Shown: piece after piece, positions 50,179 to 58,396 of the stretch | Numbering within the stretch: the first letter of the stretch is position 1 | Layout of the letters: the number at the start of each line of letters is the position of its first letter | Source: Bradyrhizobium sp. RD5-C2 | GTDB taxonomy: Bacteria; Pseudomonadota; Alphaproteobacteria; Rhizobiales; Xanthobacteraceae | DNA length: 64,000 nt | Assembly: GCF_019972155.1 (NCBI RefSeq) | Contig: NZ_BOVL01000021.1 | Location: 252,932 to 316,931, forward strand | Direction of reading: 5' to 3' | Notes under the pieces: generated by a model | The model's database searches: none | What the model was told of the DNA's origin: nothing | What the model saw: the letters and a program-made list of their open reading frames with translations, nothing else | Position numbers and translations under genes: made by a program

Positions 50179-51843
50179 ATGTCCACTATGACTGCAACTT
50201 CGGCGCGGCCCGCCGGCATGACGAAGGATGAGCGTTTCGTCATCCTGGCGTCGTCGCTCGGCACCGTGTTCGAATGGTACGACTTCTATCTCTACGGTTC
50301 ACTGGCCGGCATCATCGGCGCGCAGTTCTTCTCCGACTATCCGCCGGCGACGCGCGACATCTTCGCGTTGCTGGCCTTTGCCGCGGGCTTCCTGGTGCGT
50401 CCGTTCGGCGCCATTGTGTTCGGCCGGGTCGGCGACATCGTCGGCCGCAAATACACCTTCCTGGTCACCATCCTGATCATGGGCCTGTCGACCTTCATCG
50501 TCGGCCTGTTGCCCAGCGCCAAGACCATCGGCATCGCGGCGCCGATCATCCTGATCTCGCTGCGCCTGTTGCAGGGCCTCGCGCTCGGCGGTGAGTACGG
50601 CGGTGCGGCGACCTACGTCGCCGAGCACGCGCCACAGGGCAAGCGCGGCTACTACACCTCGTTCATCCAGACCACGGCAACGCTCGGACTGTTCCTGTCG
50701 CTGCTGGTGATCCTGTTCACGCGAACCTTCACCGGCGAGAAGGACTTCGCCGATTGGGGCTGGCGCATTCCGTTCCTTGTGTCCGTGCTGCTGCTCGGCA
50801 TCTCGGTCTGGATCCGTCTGCGGCTGAACGAATCGCCGGTGTTCCAGCGGATGAAGGACGAAGGCAAGACCTCCAAGGCGCCGCTGACCGAAGCCTTCGG
50901 GACCTGGAGCAACGCCAAGATCGTGATCCTCGCCCTGCTCGGCCTGACCATGGGCCAGGCGGTGATCTGGTACACGGGTCAGTTCTACGCGCTGTTCTTC
51001 CTGCAATCGATCCTGAAGGTCGACGGTTACACCGCCAACCTCCTGATCGCCTGGTCGCTGCTGCTCGGCACCGGCTTCTTCCTGGTGTTCGGCGCGCTGT
51101 CGGACAAGATCGGCCGCAAGCCGATCATCCTGGCCGGCTGCCTGATCGGCGCACTCACTTTGTTCCCGATCTTCAAGATGATCACGACCAACGCCAACCC
51201 GGCGCTGGAAAAGGCTTATGAGACGGTCAAGGTGCAGGTGGTTGCGGATCCCGCGGGCTGCGGCGATCTGTTCAACCCGGTCGGCACCCGCGTCTTCACG
51301 GCACCCTGCGACACCGCCCGCGCCTTCCTCGCCCAGTCGTCGGTGAAGTACTCCACCGTACCGGGCCCGGCCGGCTCGCCGGTGAAGGTCACCGTCAACG
51401 ACAAGGAAGTGCCGTACACGGACGCCAAGACGTCGAACCCCGCAATCCTCGCGGCGGTGCAGGCGGCGGGCTATCCGAAGGTGGGTGACGCCGGGATCGT
51501 GAAGATGTCGAACCCGTTCGACGTCTTCCGTCCGCAGGTGGCCTCGGTCATCGGGCTGCTGTTCATCCTGGTGCTCTACGTCACCATGGTCTACGGCCCG
51601 ATCGCCGCCATGCTGGTCGAATTGTTCCCGACCCGCATCCGCTACACCTCGATGTCGCTGCCCTATCATATCGGCAACGGCTGGTTCGGCGGCCTGCTCC
51701 CGGCGACTGCGTTCGCGATCACAGCCTCGACCGGCGATATCTACTCCGGTCTCTGGTATCCGGTCATCTTCGCGGCAATCACGGTCGTGGTCGGCGCGCT
51801 GTTCATTCCGGAAACCAAGGACGTCGACATCACCAAGACCTGA
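50179..51843 (+). CDS. MHS-family (metabolite:H+ symporter) MFS transporter
   Basis: The 554-residue permease has MHS signatures: LGTVFEWYDFYLYGSLAG in helix 1, FGRVGDIVGRKYTFLVTILI (motif A) and RLLQGLALGGEYGGAATYVA. After helix 8 an unusual hydrophilic insert of about 120 residues (about 335-450, with two Cys) precedes the last helices; it is probably an extracytoplasmic loop or domain. Family members take up dicarboxylates, monocarboxylates or betaine. GGGGGAG eight bases before the ATG is a strong site. It is divergent from the CrbR-like regulator, which fits carboxylate uptake under acetate-type control. Confidence 0.92.
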   Translation: MSTMTATSARPAGMTKDERFVILASSLGTVFEWYDFYLYGSLAGIIGAQFFSDYPPATRDIFALLAFAAGFLVRPFGAIVFGRVGDIVGRKYTFLVTILIMGLSTFIVGLLPSAKTIGIAAPIILISLRLLQGLALGGEYGGAATYVAEHAPQGKRGYYTSFIQTTATLGLFLSLLVILFTRTFTGEKDFADWGWRIPFLVSVLLLGISVWIRLRLNESPVFQRMKDEGKTSKAPLTEAFGTWSNAKIVILALLGLTMGQAVIWYTGQFYALFFLQSILKVDGYTANLLIAWSLLLGTGFFLVFGALSDKIGRKPIILAGCLIGALTLFPIFKMITTNANPALEKAYETVKVQVVADPAGCGDLFNPVGTRVFTAPCDTARAFLAQSSVKYSTVPGPAGSPVKVTVNDKEVPYTDAKTSNPAILAAVQAAGYPKVGDAGIVKMSNPFDVFRPQVASVIGLLFILVLYVTMVYGPIAAMLVELFPTRIRYTSMSLPYHIGNGWFGGLLPATAFAITASTGDIYSGLWYPVIFAAITVVVGALFIPETKDVDITKT

Positions 51844-51866
51844 CGGTCGACACCGTAATCAAAATG

Positions 51867-51903
51867 CATCGGCCGCGGAGCGATCCGCGGCCGATGTCGT
51901 TTT
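51867..51903 (+). terminator. Terminator of the MHS transporter gene
   Basis: Perfect 13-bp stem CATCGGCCGCGGA / TCCGCGGCCGATG with loop GCGA, then TCGTTTT, 23 bases after the stop. Confidence 0.9.
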
Positions 51904-51950
51904 GGAAGCCAGAGCCTGAAAACCAGGCCTTGGAAGCGAGGTACAACCCG

Positions 51951-52424
51951 TCAGCGCGTGGCGCCGATGAATTGCAGCACGATCTCGCGCCGGTGTGGGT
52001 GGGCGCGATGCTCGATCAGATAGATGCCCTGCCAGGTGCCGAGAGCCATCTCGCCATCGAGCACCGGGACCTGCAGCGAGGTCGCCGTCAGCATGGTCTT
52101 GATATGCGCCGGCATGTCATCGGGACCTTCGGTGTCGTGACGCCAGCCGCCGTCTTCGGGCGCCACGCGATCGAGCGCCGTCATCAGATCGACCAGCACG
52201 GTCGGATCGGCATTCTCCTGGACCGTCAGCGAGGCCGAGGTGTGACGGATGAACAGGGTCACCGCGCCCTCGCCGGCACCCACCTCGCGCAGGAATTTTG
52301 CGACCTCGCGCGTGATGTCGGTGAAGCCGGCGCCGGACGTTTCGACCGTCAGGCGCGACGACACGATGCTGGTCGCCGCGACCGAGGATGGTGCCGAGCG
52401 CGACGTTTGCTTCGATGAGCTCAT
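51951..52424 (-). CDS. YjbQ/UPF0047 family protein
   Basis: The 157-residue protein has the UPF0047 core: GFTDITREVAKFL, FIRHTSASLTVQENADP, WRHDTEGPDDMPAHIKTML and GTWQGIYLIEHRAHPHRR. E. coli YjbQ has weak thiamine-phosphate synthase activity, and the conserved histidines fit a metal or phosphate site. A low-complexity Ser-rich N-terminus (1-20) is added. The ATG follows GAGAG. It lies downstream of a convergent transporter terminator and next to a repeat. Confidence 0.92.
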   Translation of the reverse strand: MSSSKQTSRSAPSSVAATSIVSSRLTVETSGAGFTDITREVAKFLREVGAGEGAVTLFIRHTSASLTVQENADPTVLVDLMTALDRVAPEDGGWRHDTEGPDDMPAHIKTMLTATSLQVPVLDGEMALGTWQGIYLIEHRAHPHRREIVLQFIGATR

Positions 52425-52440
52425 CTGCAGTCTCTCAACT

Positions 52441-52583
52441 CGTCGTCCCGGCCTGGTGCGCAATTGCGCACGGGGCCGGGACCCATACTCCGCGGCCCCT
52501 CACGTTCAAAGACTCGGAGTGGATATCCTTTGTAACCAATACGCTTCGGTGGTTATGGGTCCCGGCTTTCGCCGGGACGACAC
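52441..52583. repeat. Palindromic repeat, GTCGTCCCGGC family, with GTGCGCAATTGCGCAC core
   Basis: Outer arms CGTCGTCCCGGC and GCCGGGACGAC; contains GGGACCCATA and its complement TATGGGTCCC. Same family as 61298-61419 and 63329-63450. It carries the 16-base palindrome at 52456-52471 that also lies in 40697-40799. Confidence 0.88.
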
Positions 52584-52605
52584 CGTGGATGTTGCAAACG
52601 CCGTA

Positions 52606-53115
52606 TCAAATCTTGCCGCCATTGACGTCGCGCTGCACGCGGTTGGCCATCTCGATCAGCCGCCGCCAGGCCCGCTCCACGAACGACATCATGCGATCCA
52701 TGTCGCGGTCGCTCGGCAGCGGAATCTCGATCTTGCGCTCGCCCTCGGCGACCTTCGGCTCAGCCTTCTTCAACGAATCCGATTTCGGCAACGCCTCGTC
52801 GGTCTTGGCCGATGGCGCACGCGCGGCGAGCTCGCCCTTCAGTCTGTCATTGTCGGCCTGCAGCCGCCCGATCTCGGCATCCAGCGCCGCGCGCTCGTCC
52901 GGCACCATGTAACAGGCCCAGCCGGCGCTGGAATTGGTGCAGGTCGACACCGCGCCGGTGCGGGTGTCGAGCCGCAGGAAGCCATCGCCGGCCGGCGACA
53001 GCGCGTAGCGGCCGTTCTCGGTATCGGGCGCGGTTTGCGCGAGCGCGGCGCCACTTGAGATCAGGATGGCAACGATTGCGATGGACAATTTCGAAGATGA
53101 CATCGCGATGGGCAT
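52606..53115 (-). CDS. Secreted protein of unknown function
   Basis: The 169-residue precursor has a signal peptide (MPIAMSSSKLSIAIVAILISSGAALA-QT). The mature part opens with NGRYALSPAGDGFLRLDTRTG, then CTNSSAGWAC with two cysteines, and YMVPDERAALDAEIGRLQAD leads into a coiled coil and a basic/acidic helix. The pattern recurs in rhizobial proteins, but no function is known to me. GGAG six bases upstream fixes the first ATG rather than the one four codons later. Confidence 0.8.
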   Translation of the reverse strand: MPIAMSSSKLSIAIVAILISSGAALAQTAPDTENGRYALSPAGDGFLRLDTRTGAVSTCTNSSAGWACYMVPDERAALDAEIGRLQADNDRLKGELAARAPSAKTDEALPKSDSLKKAEPKVAEGERKIEIPLPSDRDMDRMMSFVERAWRRLIEMANRVQRDVNGGKI

Positions 53116-53146
53116 GGCTTGCTCCGCCTCAACCTGACTCCTGCCC

Positions 53147-53770
53147 CTAGACCACAGAGCTATAGGGCTTGCGGCCTGACTTCAACGCGTCCTCGAGCAA
53201 TTCGATCCGGTCCTGACCCCAGAACACCTCGCCATCGAGCACATAGCCCGGCGAGCCGAACACGCCGGCGTCCAATGCAGTCTGGCGATTCTGCTCATAG
53301 GCCGCGCTGATCGCATCCGAGCCCGAGCGCTCCACCAACTGCCGGCCAGGCAAGCCTGCATCGTCGGCGAGCTTCACCAGCGTCGCAGCATCGGCAAGGT
53401 TGAGCTCGAGCTCCCACACCGCGGGATAGGCGCGTTGCAAAAACGGCTCGGGATCGAGGCCTGCCTCGAGCATCGCGATCACGACGCCATCGGCAAGCCG
53501 CCCATTGAACGGCCAGTTGGCCGGCTGCAGGTGAAAATTCAGCCCGCGCTTGTCGCGCCAGCGCTGCAACTCGATCATCCGGTAGCGCTGGCGCACCGGA
53601 TGGCGCTGGGCGAGCGGCAACCCGCCGGTCTTCGAGAACAAATCGACCAGCAGCACGGGCCGGTAATTTACCTTGAGATCGTAAGCGCTTACGAGCCGCA
53701 CGAAGGGCTTGTGACCGATATAGGCCCAGGGGGATTGCAGCGAGAAGTAGTAATCGATCTGGCGTGACAT
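53147..53770 (-). CDS. DsbA-family 2-hydroxychromene-2-carboxylate isomerase-like protein
   Basis: The 207-residue protein is a kappa-class GST/DsbA-fold isomerase: IDYYFSLQSPWAYIGHKPF (the conserved Ser takes the place of the DsbA Cys), NYRPVLLVDLFSKTGGLP, WPFNGRLADG and GVFGSPGYVLDGEVFWGQDR at the end. NahD-type enzymes use glutathione in naphthalene degradation; most genomic homologues are of unknown substrate. AAGG six bases before the ATG. It stands alone, divergent from the atp operon. Confidence 0.88.
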   Translation of the reverse strand: MSRQIDYYFSLQSPWAYIGHKPFVRLVSAYDLKVNYRPVLLVDLFSKTGGLPLAQRHPVRQRYRMIELQRWRDKRGLNFHLQPANWPFNGRLADGVVIAMLEAGLDPEPFLQRAYPAVWELELNLADAATLVKLADDAGLPGRQLVERSGSDAISAAYEQNRQTALDAGVFGSPGYVLDGEVFWGQDRIELLEDALKSGRKPYSSVV

Positions 53771-53951
53771 GCGGAACCTTGATTGCGCAAGAGGATGAGG
53801 ACTTTCAGCGATCCCAGCAGAGCGGGAAATGCCGCGCAACATCGCTTCACAGCATACAAGCTGTTGCACTGCGAACACTGCGTCACTCTGACCTTGAATA
53901 TCTTCAAATAAATCCAGCAGAATCAAAGCAATAACTGGTTACGACGCAATC

Positions 53952-53980
53952 TTGACTTGATTAGACGCGGTAAGTATGGT
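53952..53980 (+). promoter_or_regulatory. Promoter of the F0 ATP synthase operon
   Basis: CTTGACT, 17-base spacer, TATGGT: close to the rhizobial housekeeping consensus CTTGAC-N17-CTATAT. It lies 67 bases before atpI. The sequence around it is AT-rich. Confidence 0.7.
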
Positions 53981-54046
53981 CCGCGCGGCTTTTGACGGGG
54001 ACGGGCGCAATTTCCATCATCCGCGGCTTCGGTTAGTGTTTGCAGC

Positions 54047-54418
54047 ATGGCTGAGAACACCAACGACGGCGCAGGTGGAAGTCGCGATCATTCGCCTCCT
54101 GACGAAGCTGCGCTTTCCGCAAGGCTCGGAAGTCTCGATCATCGGTTGTCAGAAATTCGCGACAGCCGCAGGAGCAAGACTGATCAATCCGGTACTGAAA
54201 GCGGGGACAGTGCCGCCAGAGCTTCGGCGATGGCGCTCGGTTTTCGTCTTTCCTCGGAGCTGATCGCGGGCGTTGCCGTCGGAGCGGCGATTGGCTGGGG
54301 ATTCGACCGTTTGCTGTCGACGTCGCCATTCGGCTTCATCGTGTTAACGCTGCTCGGCTTCGTCGCCGGCGTTGTCAACGTGGTGAGGTCCGCGGGCGTG
54401 GCCTCGGGCAAGCGCTGA
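54047..54418 (+). CDS. atpI: ATP synthase protein I
   Basis: The 123-residue protein has a hydrophilic N-terminus (1-60) and two hydrophobic helices, FRLSSELIAGVAVGAAIGWGF and FIVLTLLGFVAGVVNVVRS. This is the AtpI/magnesium-transport-like fold that assists c-ring assembly. It is the first gene of the F0 operon and lies 72 bases before atpB. Start assigned to the ATG after the AT-rich promoter region; the ribosome site is weak. Confidence 0.9.
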   Translation: MAENTNDGAGGSRDHSPPDEAALSARLGSLDHRLSEIRDSRRSKTDQSGTESGDSAARASAMALGFRLSSELIAGVAVGAAIGWGFDRLLSTSPFGFIVLTLLGFVAGVVNVVRSAGVASGKR

Positions 54419-54490
54419 GCGCTGGCGGGAAGTCACGACATTTGAAATTCGATTACCGGCACGATGGCCGGTGGACCAAGAGCCGCGCGG

Positions 54491-55240
54491 ATGAAAATCG
54501 ACCCGATCCACCAGTTCAATATCGAGCCCCTCTTCACGCTGGGCCACATCGGCAATCATACGATCGCCTTCACCAATTCGTCGCTCTTCATGCTCATCGC
54601 GGTGCTGCTGATCGCGCTCCTGATGCTGGCGAGCGGCCGGGAACTGGTTCCAGGACGGCTGCAGTCGGTCGCCGAAATCTCCTACGAGTTCGTCGCGTCG
54701 ACGATTCGCAGCACGGCCGGCTCGGAAGGCATGAAGTTCTTCCCGCTGATCTTCTCGCTCTTCATGTTCCTGTGCGTCTCGAACCTGGTCGGCGTGATCC
54801 CCTACACCTTCACGATCTCGAGCCACCTGATCGTCACCGCAGCCCTTGCGCTGCTGGTGTTCTTCACCGTCCTGATCTACGGCCTCTACAAGAACGGCCT
54901 GAAATTCTTCAAGATCTTCGTCCCCTCCGGCGTTCCGATCTACATCCTGCCGCTGGTCATGTTCATCGAGATCCTGTCGTTCTTCCTGCGGCCGGTCTCG
55001 CACAGCGTTCGTCTGTTCGCCAACATGCTGGCCGGCCACATCGCGCTCAAGGTGTTCGCGGGCTTCGTCGCGATGCTCGGCTTCTCGCTGGGCGCGCTCG
55101 GCTGGTTCGGCGGCGTGCTGCCGCTGGCGCTCACGGTCGCGCTGTACGCGCTCGAACTGCTGGTCGCATTCCTGCAGGCCTACGTGTTCGCGATCCTGAC
55201 CTGCATCTACCTCAACGACGCCATTCATCCGGGACACTAA
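54491..55240 (+). CDS. atpB: ATP synthase F0 subunit a
   Basis: The 249-residue membrane subunit carries the proton half-channels. The essential Arg lies in FFLRPVSHSVRLFANMLAGH (the RLFANM core) and QAYVFAILTCIYLND closes the last helix. Five to six hydrophobic helices are visible. The ATG at MKIDPIHQF is chosen over one nine codons upstream because the upstream residues are not family-like and AAGAG lies in the right place. Second gene of the F0 operon. Confidence 0.96.
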   Translation: MKIDPIHQFNIEPLFTLGHIGNHTIAFTNSSLFMLIAVLLIALLMLASGRELVPGRLQSVAEISYEFVASTIRSTAGSEGMKFFPLIFSLFMFLCVSNLVGVIPYTFTISSHLIVTAALALLVFFTVLIYGLYKNGLKFFKIFVPSGVPIYILPLVMFIEILSFFLRPVSHSVRLFANMLAGHIALKVFAGFVAMLGFSLGALGWFGGVLPLALTVALYALELLVAFLQAYVFAILTCIYLNDAIHPGH

Positions 55241-55295
55241 GCGGTCCGGGGAATCTCCACCCACCAATCTGTCTATCTTTCTCAAGGAGCTACAA

Positions 55296-55526
55296 ATGGA
55301 ACCGGCAGCAGCAAAACTTATCGGCGCGGGCATCGCGTGCATCGGCATGGGCGGTGCGGGCGTCGGCGTGGGCATCATCTTCGGCAACTACCTCGCCGCT
55401 GCGGTGCGTAACCCCTCGGCCGCTCAGGGCCAGTTCGGCAACCTGATCTTCGGCTTCGCCGTGACCGAAGCGCTCGGCATCTTCTCGCTGCTGATCGCGC
55501 TGCTTCTGCTGTTCGTTCCGCTCTGA
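55296..55526 (+). CDS. atpE: ATP synthase F0 subunit c
   Basis: The 76-residue proteolipid has two helices, with the GxGxGxG-like packing run GMGGAGVGVG in the first, the RNPSAAQGQ polar loop, and the proton-carrying Glu in FAVTEALGIFSL. AAGGAG six bases before the ATG is the strongest site of the operon, fitting the high copy number needed for the c-ring. Its 3' end is the first copy of a tandem hairpin array. Confidence 0.97.
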   Translation: MEPAAAKLIGAGIACIGMGGAGVGVGIIFGNYLAAAVRNPSAAQGQFGNLIFGFAVTEALGIFSLLIALLLLFVPL

Positions 55527-55617
55527 GCGGCACCCCGGTTCCGCTTTAGCGGCAACCCGGTTCCGCTCTCGCGGTAACCCCTTCGCGCCGCCCAAAGGTC
55601 GTCCCAAAGGGCGGCGC
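55516..55617 (+). repeat. Tandem hairpin array between atpE and the b' gene
   Basis: Three direct copies of a 21-23-base unit (TTCCGCT...AGCGG...CCCGG) at 55516-55538, 55539-55560 and 55561-55581. Each unit folds on itself (CCGCT / AGCGG or CCGC / GCGG). A fourth stem, GCGCCGCCC / GGGCGGCGC, spans 55585-55617. The first copy includes the end of atpE and its stop. Confidence 0.85.
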
Positions 55618-55641
55618 GCATGACAGCAACAGGAGAACACC

Positions 55642-56208
55642 GTGGCTGAGAGTCATGGCGAGGCAAAAGGCCAGAATGCCGGCGCCCACACCGAGGCCGA
55701 TGGCGGACATCACGGCGGAGCCTTTCCGCCGTTCGATTCCTCCAATTACGCTTCGCAGCTGGTGTCGCTGGCGATTGCATTTGTCGCGCTCTATCTGATC
55801 GTGTCGCGTTTCGCACTGCCGCGCGTCGGCGGGACGATCGATGCACGCCAGAACAAGATCGAGGGCGATCTGGCGGAGGCGCAGAAGCTGAAGGACGAGT
55901 CCGACGCGGCGCTGAAGGCCTATGAAACCGAGCTGGCGAATGCGCGCTCCAACGCGCAGGCGATCGGTAACGAGACCCGCGAGAAGCTGAACGCGGCCTC
56001 GGAAGTCGAGCGCAAGGCGCTGGAAGAGAAACTGGCGGTCAAGCTCGCCGACGCCGAGAAGCAGATCGCAACGACGAGGACCAACGCCATGAGCAACGTC
56101 CGCGGCATCGCGGCGGATGCGGCCGGCGCCATCGTCCAGCAACTCGCCGGCGTCACGCCGGACGCGAATGCGGTCAACAGCGCCGTCGACGCGTCGCTGA
56201 AGGGATAG
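55642..56208 (+). CDS. atpF2: ATP synthase F0 subunit b'
   Basis: The 188-residue subunit starts at GTG with AGGAG seven bases upstream. A hydrophilic N-terminal extension with His (residues 1-30) precedes a membrane helix (about 38-60, QLVSLAIAFVALYLIVSRFA). A long charged coiled coil follows (about 70-170) that forms half of the peripheral stalk with subunit b. Alphaproteobacteria carry this second b-type gene next to the normal one. The stop is three bases before the b gene. Confidence 0.92.
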   Translation: MAESHGEAKGQNAGAHTEADGGHHGGAFPPFDSSNYASQLVSLAIAFVALYLIVSRFALPRVGGTIDARQNKIEGDLAEAQKLKDESDAALKAYETELANARSNAQAIGNETREKLNAASEVERKALEEKLAVKLADAEKQIATTRTNAMSNVRGIAADAAGAIVQQLAGVTPDANAVNSAVDASLKG

Positions 56209-56211
56209 ACG

Positions 56212-56697
56212 ATGTTTTACGAACCGGAAACCTGGGTTGCGATCGCCTTCGTCATTCTGCTGGTCGTGTTCGGCTATCTCGGCGTCCATCGCACCCTGCT
56301 GACGGCGCTCGATCATCGTGCCGAGCGCATCAAGGCCGAGCTCGAGGACGCCCGCCGTCTGAAGGACGAGGCCAACAAGCTGCTCGGCGAATACAAGGCG
56401 CGCCGCGCCAGCGCGGAGCGCGAGGCCGCCGACATCATCGCCAACGCCAAGGCCGAAGCCGAACGGATCGCGGCTGAAGCCAAGACCAAGATGGAAGATT
56501 TTGTCGCCCGGCGGACCAAGACCGCCGAGGGCAAGATCGCCCAGGCCGAGGCACAGGCGGTGGCCGATGTACGCGCCGCCGCGGCCAACGCCGCCGTGAC
56601 CGCCGCCTCGACCATCCTGTCGCAGTCGGTCAAGGGCTCGGTTGCCGACGACCTCGTCGGCAAGGGCATCGCCGAAGTCCGCTCCAAGCTGAACTGA
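56212..56697 (+). CDS. atpF: ATP synthase F0 subunit b
   Basis: The 161-residue subunit has an N-terminal helix (ETWVAIAFVILLVVFGYLGV) and a long coiled coil (about 35-150) with the AAAEAERIA pattern of b-type subunits. It is the last gene of the F0 operon, translated through AAGGGA overlapping the end of the b' gene. A strong terminator follows 22 bases after the stop. Confidence 0.95.
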   Translation: MFYEPETWVAIAFVILLVVFGYLGVHRTLLTALDHRAERIKAELEDARRLKDEANKLLGEYKARRASAEREAADIIANAKAEAERIAAEAKTKMEDFVARRTKTAEGKIAQAEAQAVADVRAAAANAAVTAASTILSQSVKGSVADDLVGKGIAEVRSKLN

Positions 56698-56718
56698 CGC
56701 GATCACACTTCCTTCCGG

Positions 56719-56754
56719 AAAAGGCCGGCGCGAGATCATCGCGCCGGCCTTTTT
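56719..56754 (+). terminator. Terminator of the F0 ATP synthase operon
   Basis: 15-bp stem AAAAGGCCGGCGCGA / TCGCGCCGGCCTTTT with 5-base loop and T run. Being self-complementary at its A/T ends, it can also stop the convergent gene from the right. Confidence 0.95.
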
Positions 56755-56801
56755 CTTTGTTCCTGCTGCTTCTTATGCCAGCGGCCGCGTCACGGCCGGC
56801 G

Positions 56802-57449
56802 CTAGTGCTTCTTCTTTGGCGCGCGGGCCTTGGGCTCCGGCTTCAGCGCCTGCGGATCGAAGCCGATATAGAAGATGTAATCGTCGTTCTCCGCGGCCGA
56901 CGGCGCCGGATAGACGACATCCTCGGCGACCAGGCTGAACGGCACGCTGCCGCTGTCGTCCATCTGCACCGTGGTGGTGTAGGCCTTGGTGGCGATGGTC
57001 TTCTCGCCGACGCCGCCCTTCACCACGGCGACGCGCAGCGGCACCTGGATGGTCGGCGGCGCGCCCTGGGGGCCAACGATGATCCGCCCCTGGATACCGA
57101 TCTTGGCCGTGATCTGGCCGCTGTTGAGATTGCATTCCCGCGCCGTGCGCGTGATCGAGGCCAGGAATTTGACGTCGTTGCCGACCGCTTCCTTGCCGTC
57201 CACGGCCACCGAATAGGTCGAGGCCCCGGAGCGGATCTGCACCGGCGGGCAGGTCAGCCCGGCGTCGGCATCGTTGAGCGGCTGCGGTGCCGCCGCCGTC
57301 GCCGGCTTCGAATCGGACGAACCGCCGCCGAACAGGCTCTTGAAGCGGTCGCTCAGCGACTGCGCCGAGCTGGCCTCCGGCAGCAGGGTGGCACCGAGAC
57401 CGATCGATACCGCCGCCGCGAGCGCGAACCTGATCACCCTGTCACCCAT
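56802..57449 (-). CDS. Exported protein of unknown function (215 aa)
   Basis: The precursor has a signal peptide (MGDRVIRFALAAAVSIGLGA... cleaved near SSAQS). The low-complexity Ser/Gly segment RFKSLFGGGSSDS comes next. The domain (about 60-200) contains CPPVQIRSGASTYSVAV, TRTARECNLNSGQITAKIG and GAPPTIQVPLRVAVVKGG, with two Cys that probably form a disulfide. The C-terminus is Pro/Lys-rich (KPEPKARAPKKKH). The family name is not certain. It is located between the atp terminator and an acetyltransferase gene. Confidence 0.75.
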   Translation of the reverse strand: MGDRVIRFALAAAVSIGLGATLLPEASSAQSLSDRFKSLFGGGSSDSKPATAAAPQPLNDADAGLTCPPVQIRSGASTYSVAVDGKEAVGNDVKFLASITRTARECNLNSGQITAKIGIQGRIIVGPQGAPPTIQVPLRVAVVKGGVGEKTIATKAYTTTVQMDDSGSVPFSLVAEDVVYPAPSAAENDDYIFYIGFDPQALKPEPKARAPKKKH

Positions 57450-57626
57450 GCGATGTCCCTAAAGCCCCCAAACCAGAGTTCCCCGTTTCGCGGGCGTTAT
57501 AGCAAGCCAATGGCGGCGAACCCAAGGCATGTCGAGATGGCATGTTGCAAAGGCATGTTGCAAGGGCACGCTGAAAGCATCCTGAAACGGCTCGGATGCG
57601 CCCGCCATCAGCCATTGGCCCAAGAT

Positions 57627-58214
57627 TCAACCGCGGAAATCCTCGTGCAGCAGGCCGAACAGCAGGTGGTCCTGCCAGATGCCGTTGATGCAGAGATAGC
57701 GCCGCGCCAGGCCCTCGCGGGTGAAGCCGCACTTCTCCAGCACGCGGATCGACGACGCATTGGAGGGAATGCAGGCCGCCTCGATGCGATGCAGGTTGAG
57801 CTCGCCGAACAGCGAGGGCAGCAGCACCCGCAACGCCGTCGTCATGTAGCCGCGATGGGCGTGCGGCAGGCCGACCCAATAGCCGATCGTGCCGGCCTGC
57901 ACGATGCCGCGGCGGACATTGGCGAGCGTGATACCGCCGATCATCACCCCGTCCGATTCGCGGAAGATGATGAACGGATAGGAACGGTCGGCGGCGATAT
58001 CCTCGCTGTAGCGGCGCAACCTGCGGCGGAAGCCGGCGCGGGTCAGGTCGTCGGACGGCCAGATCGGCTCCCATGGCGTCAGATAGGCGCGGCTGAACTC
58101 GCGCAACTGCGCCCATTGCGGGAAATCCGACATCTGCGGCGCACGCAGCAAAAGCCCGTGCCCCCGCGGCATCAGTGCAGCCGGTCCACCGGACGGCAAA
58201 CGAAACAGGGCCAT
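57627..58214 (-). CDS. GNAT acetyltransferase (RimJ/RimL-like)
   Basis: The 195-residue protein is a GNAT-fold acetyltransferase: LLLRAPQMSDFPQW, then the acetyl-CoA motif A region TIGYWVGLPHAHRGYMTTAL, the motif B asparagine SNASSIRVLEKCGFTREGL and RRYLCINGIWQDHLLFG. This is the pattern of ribosomal-protein N-acetyltransferases such as RimJ, which often acetylate small acceptors too. The ATG at MALFRLPSG is chosen; upstream codons run into a repeat. The ribosome site is weak. Confidence 0.9.
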   Translation of the reverse strand: MALFRLPSGGPAALMPRGHGLLLRAPQMSDFPQWAQLREFSRAYLTPWEPIWPSDDLTRAGFRRRLRRYSEDIAADRSYPFIIFRESDGVMIGGITLANVRRGIVQAGTIGYWVGLPHAHRGYMTTALRVLLPSLFGELNLHRIEAACIPSNASSIRVLEKCGFTREGLARRYLCINGIWQDHLLFGLLHEDFRG

Positions 58215-58221
58215 GGCCCAA

Positions 58222-58385
58222 CACTCCCCGACCTCACCCTCGTCCCGCGTTTGCGGGGTCGAGACGAGCAAAGCTCGCTCTTAGAGGGTCGGGGTGAGGA
58301 GCCCTTTCCGCAGCCTCGATCTGCGGCTCGATCCCTCACCCGAAGCCTTCGACTTCGACCCCTCCCCGCAAGCGCGGAGCCAGGT
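58222..58385. repeat. Intergenic repeat block
   Basis: Palindromic units including the 31-base stretch at 58253-58283 that matches, inverted with one mismatch, 27679-27709; also CCCCTCCCCGCAAGCGCGG. It separates the acetyltransferase and M16 peptidase genes. Confidence 0.75.
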
Positions 58386-58396
58386 GAACCCAAAAC

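Noticed and set aside
57539..57564. Two tandem copies of a 13-base unit (GGCATGTTGCAA)
   Set aside because: Only two copies between genes; too short to support a function.
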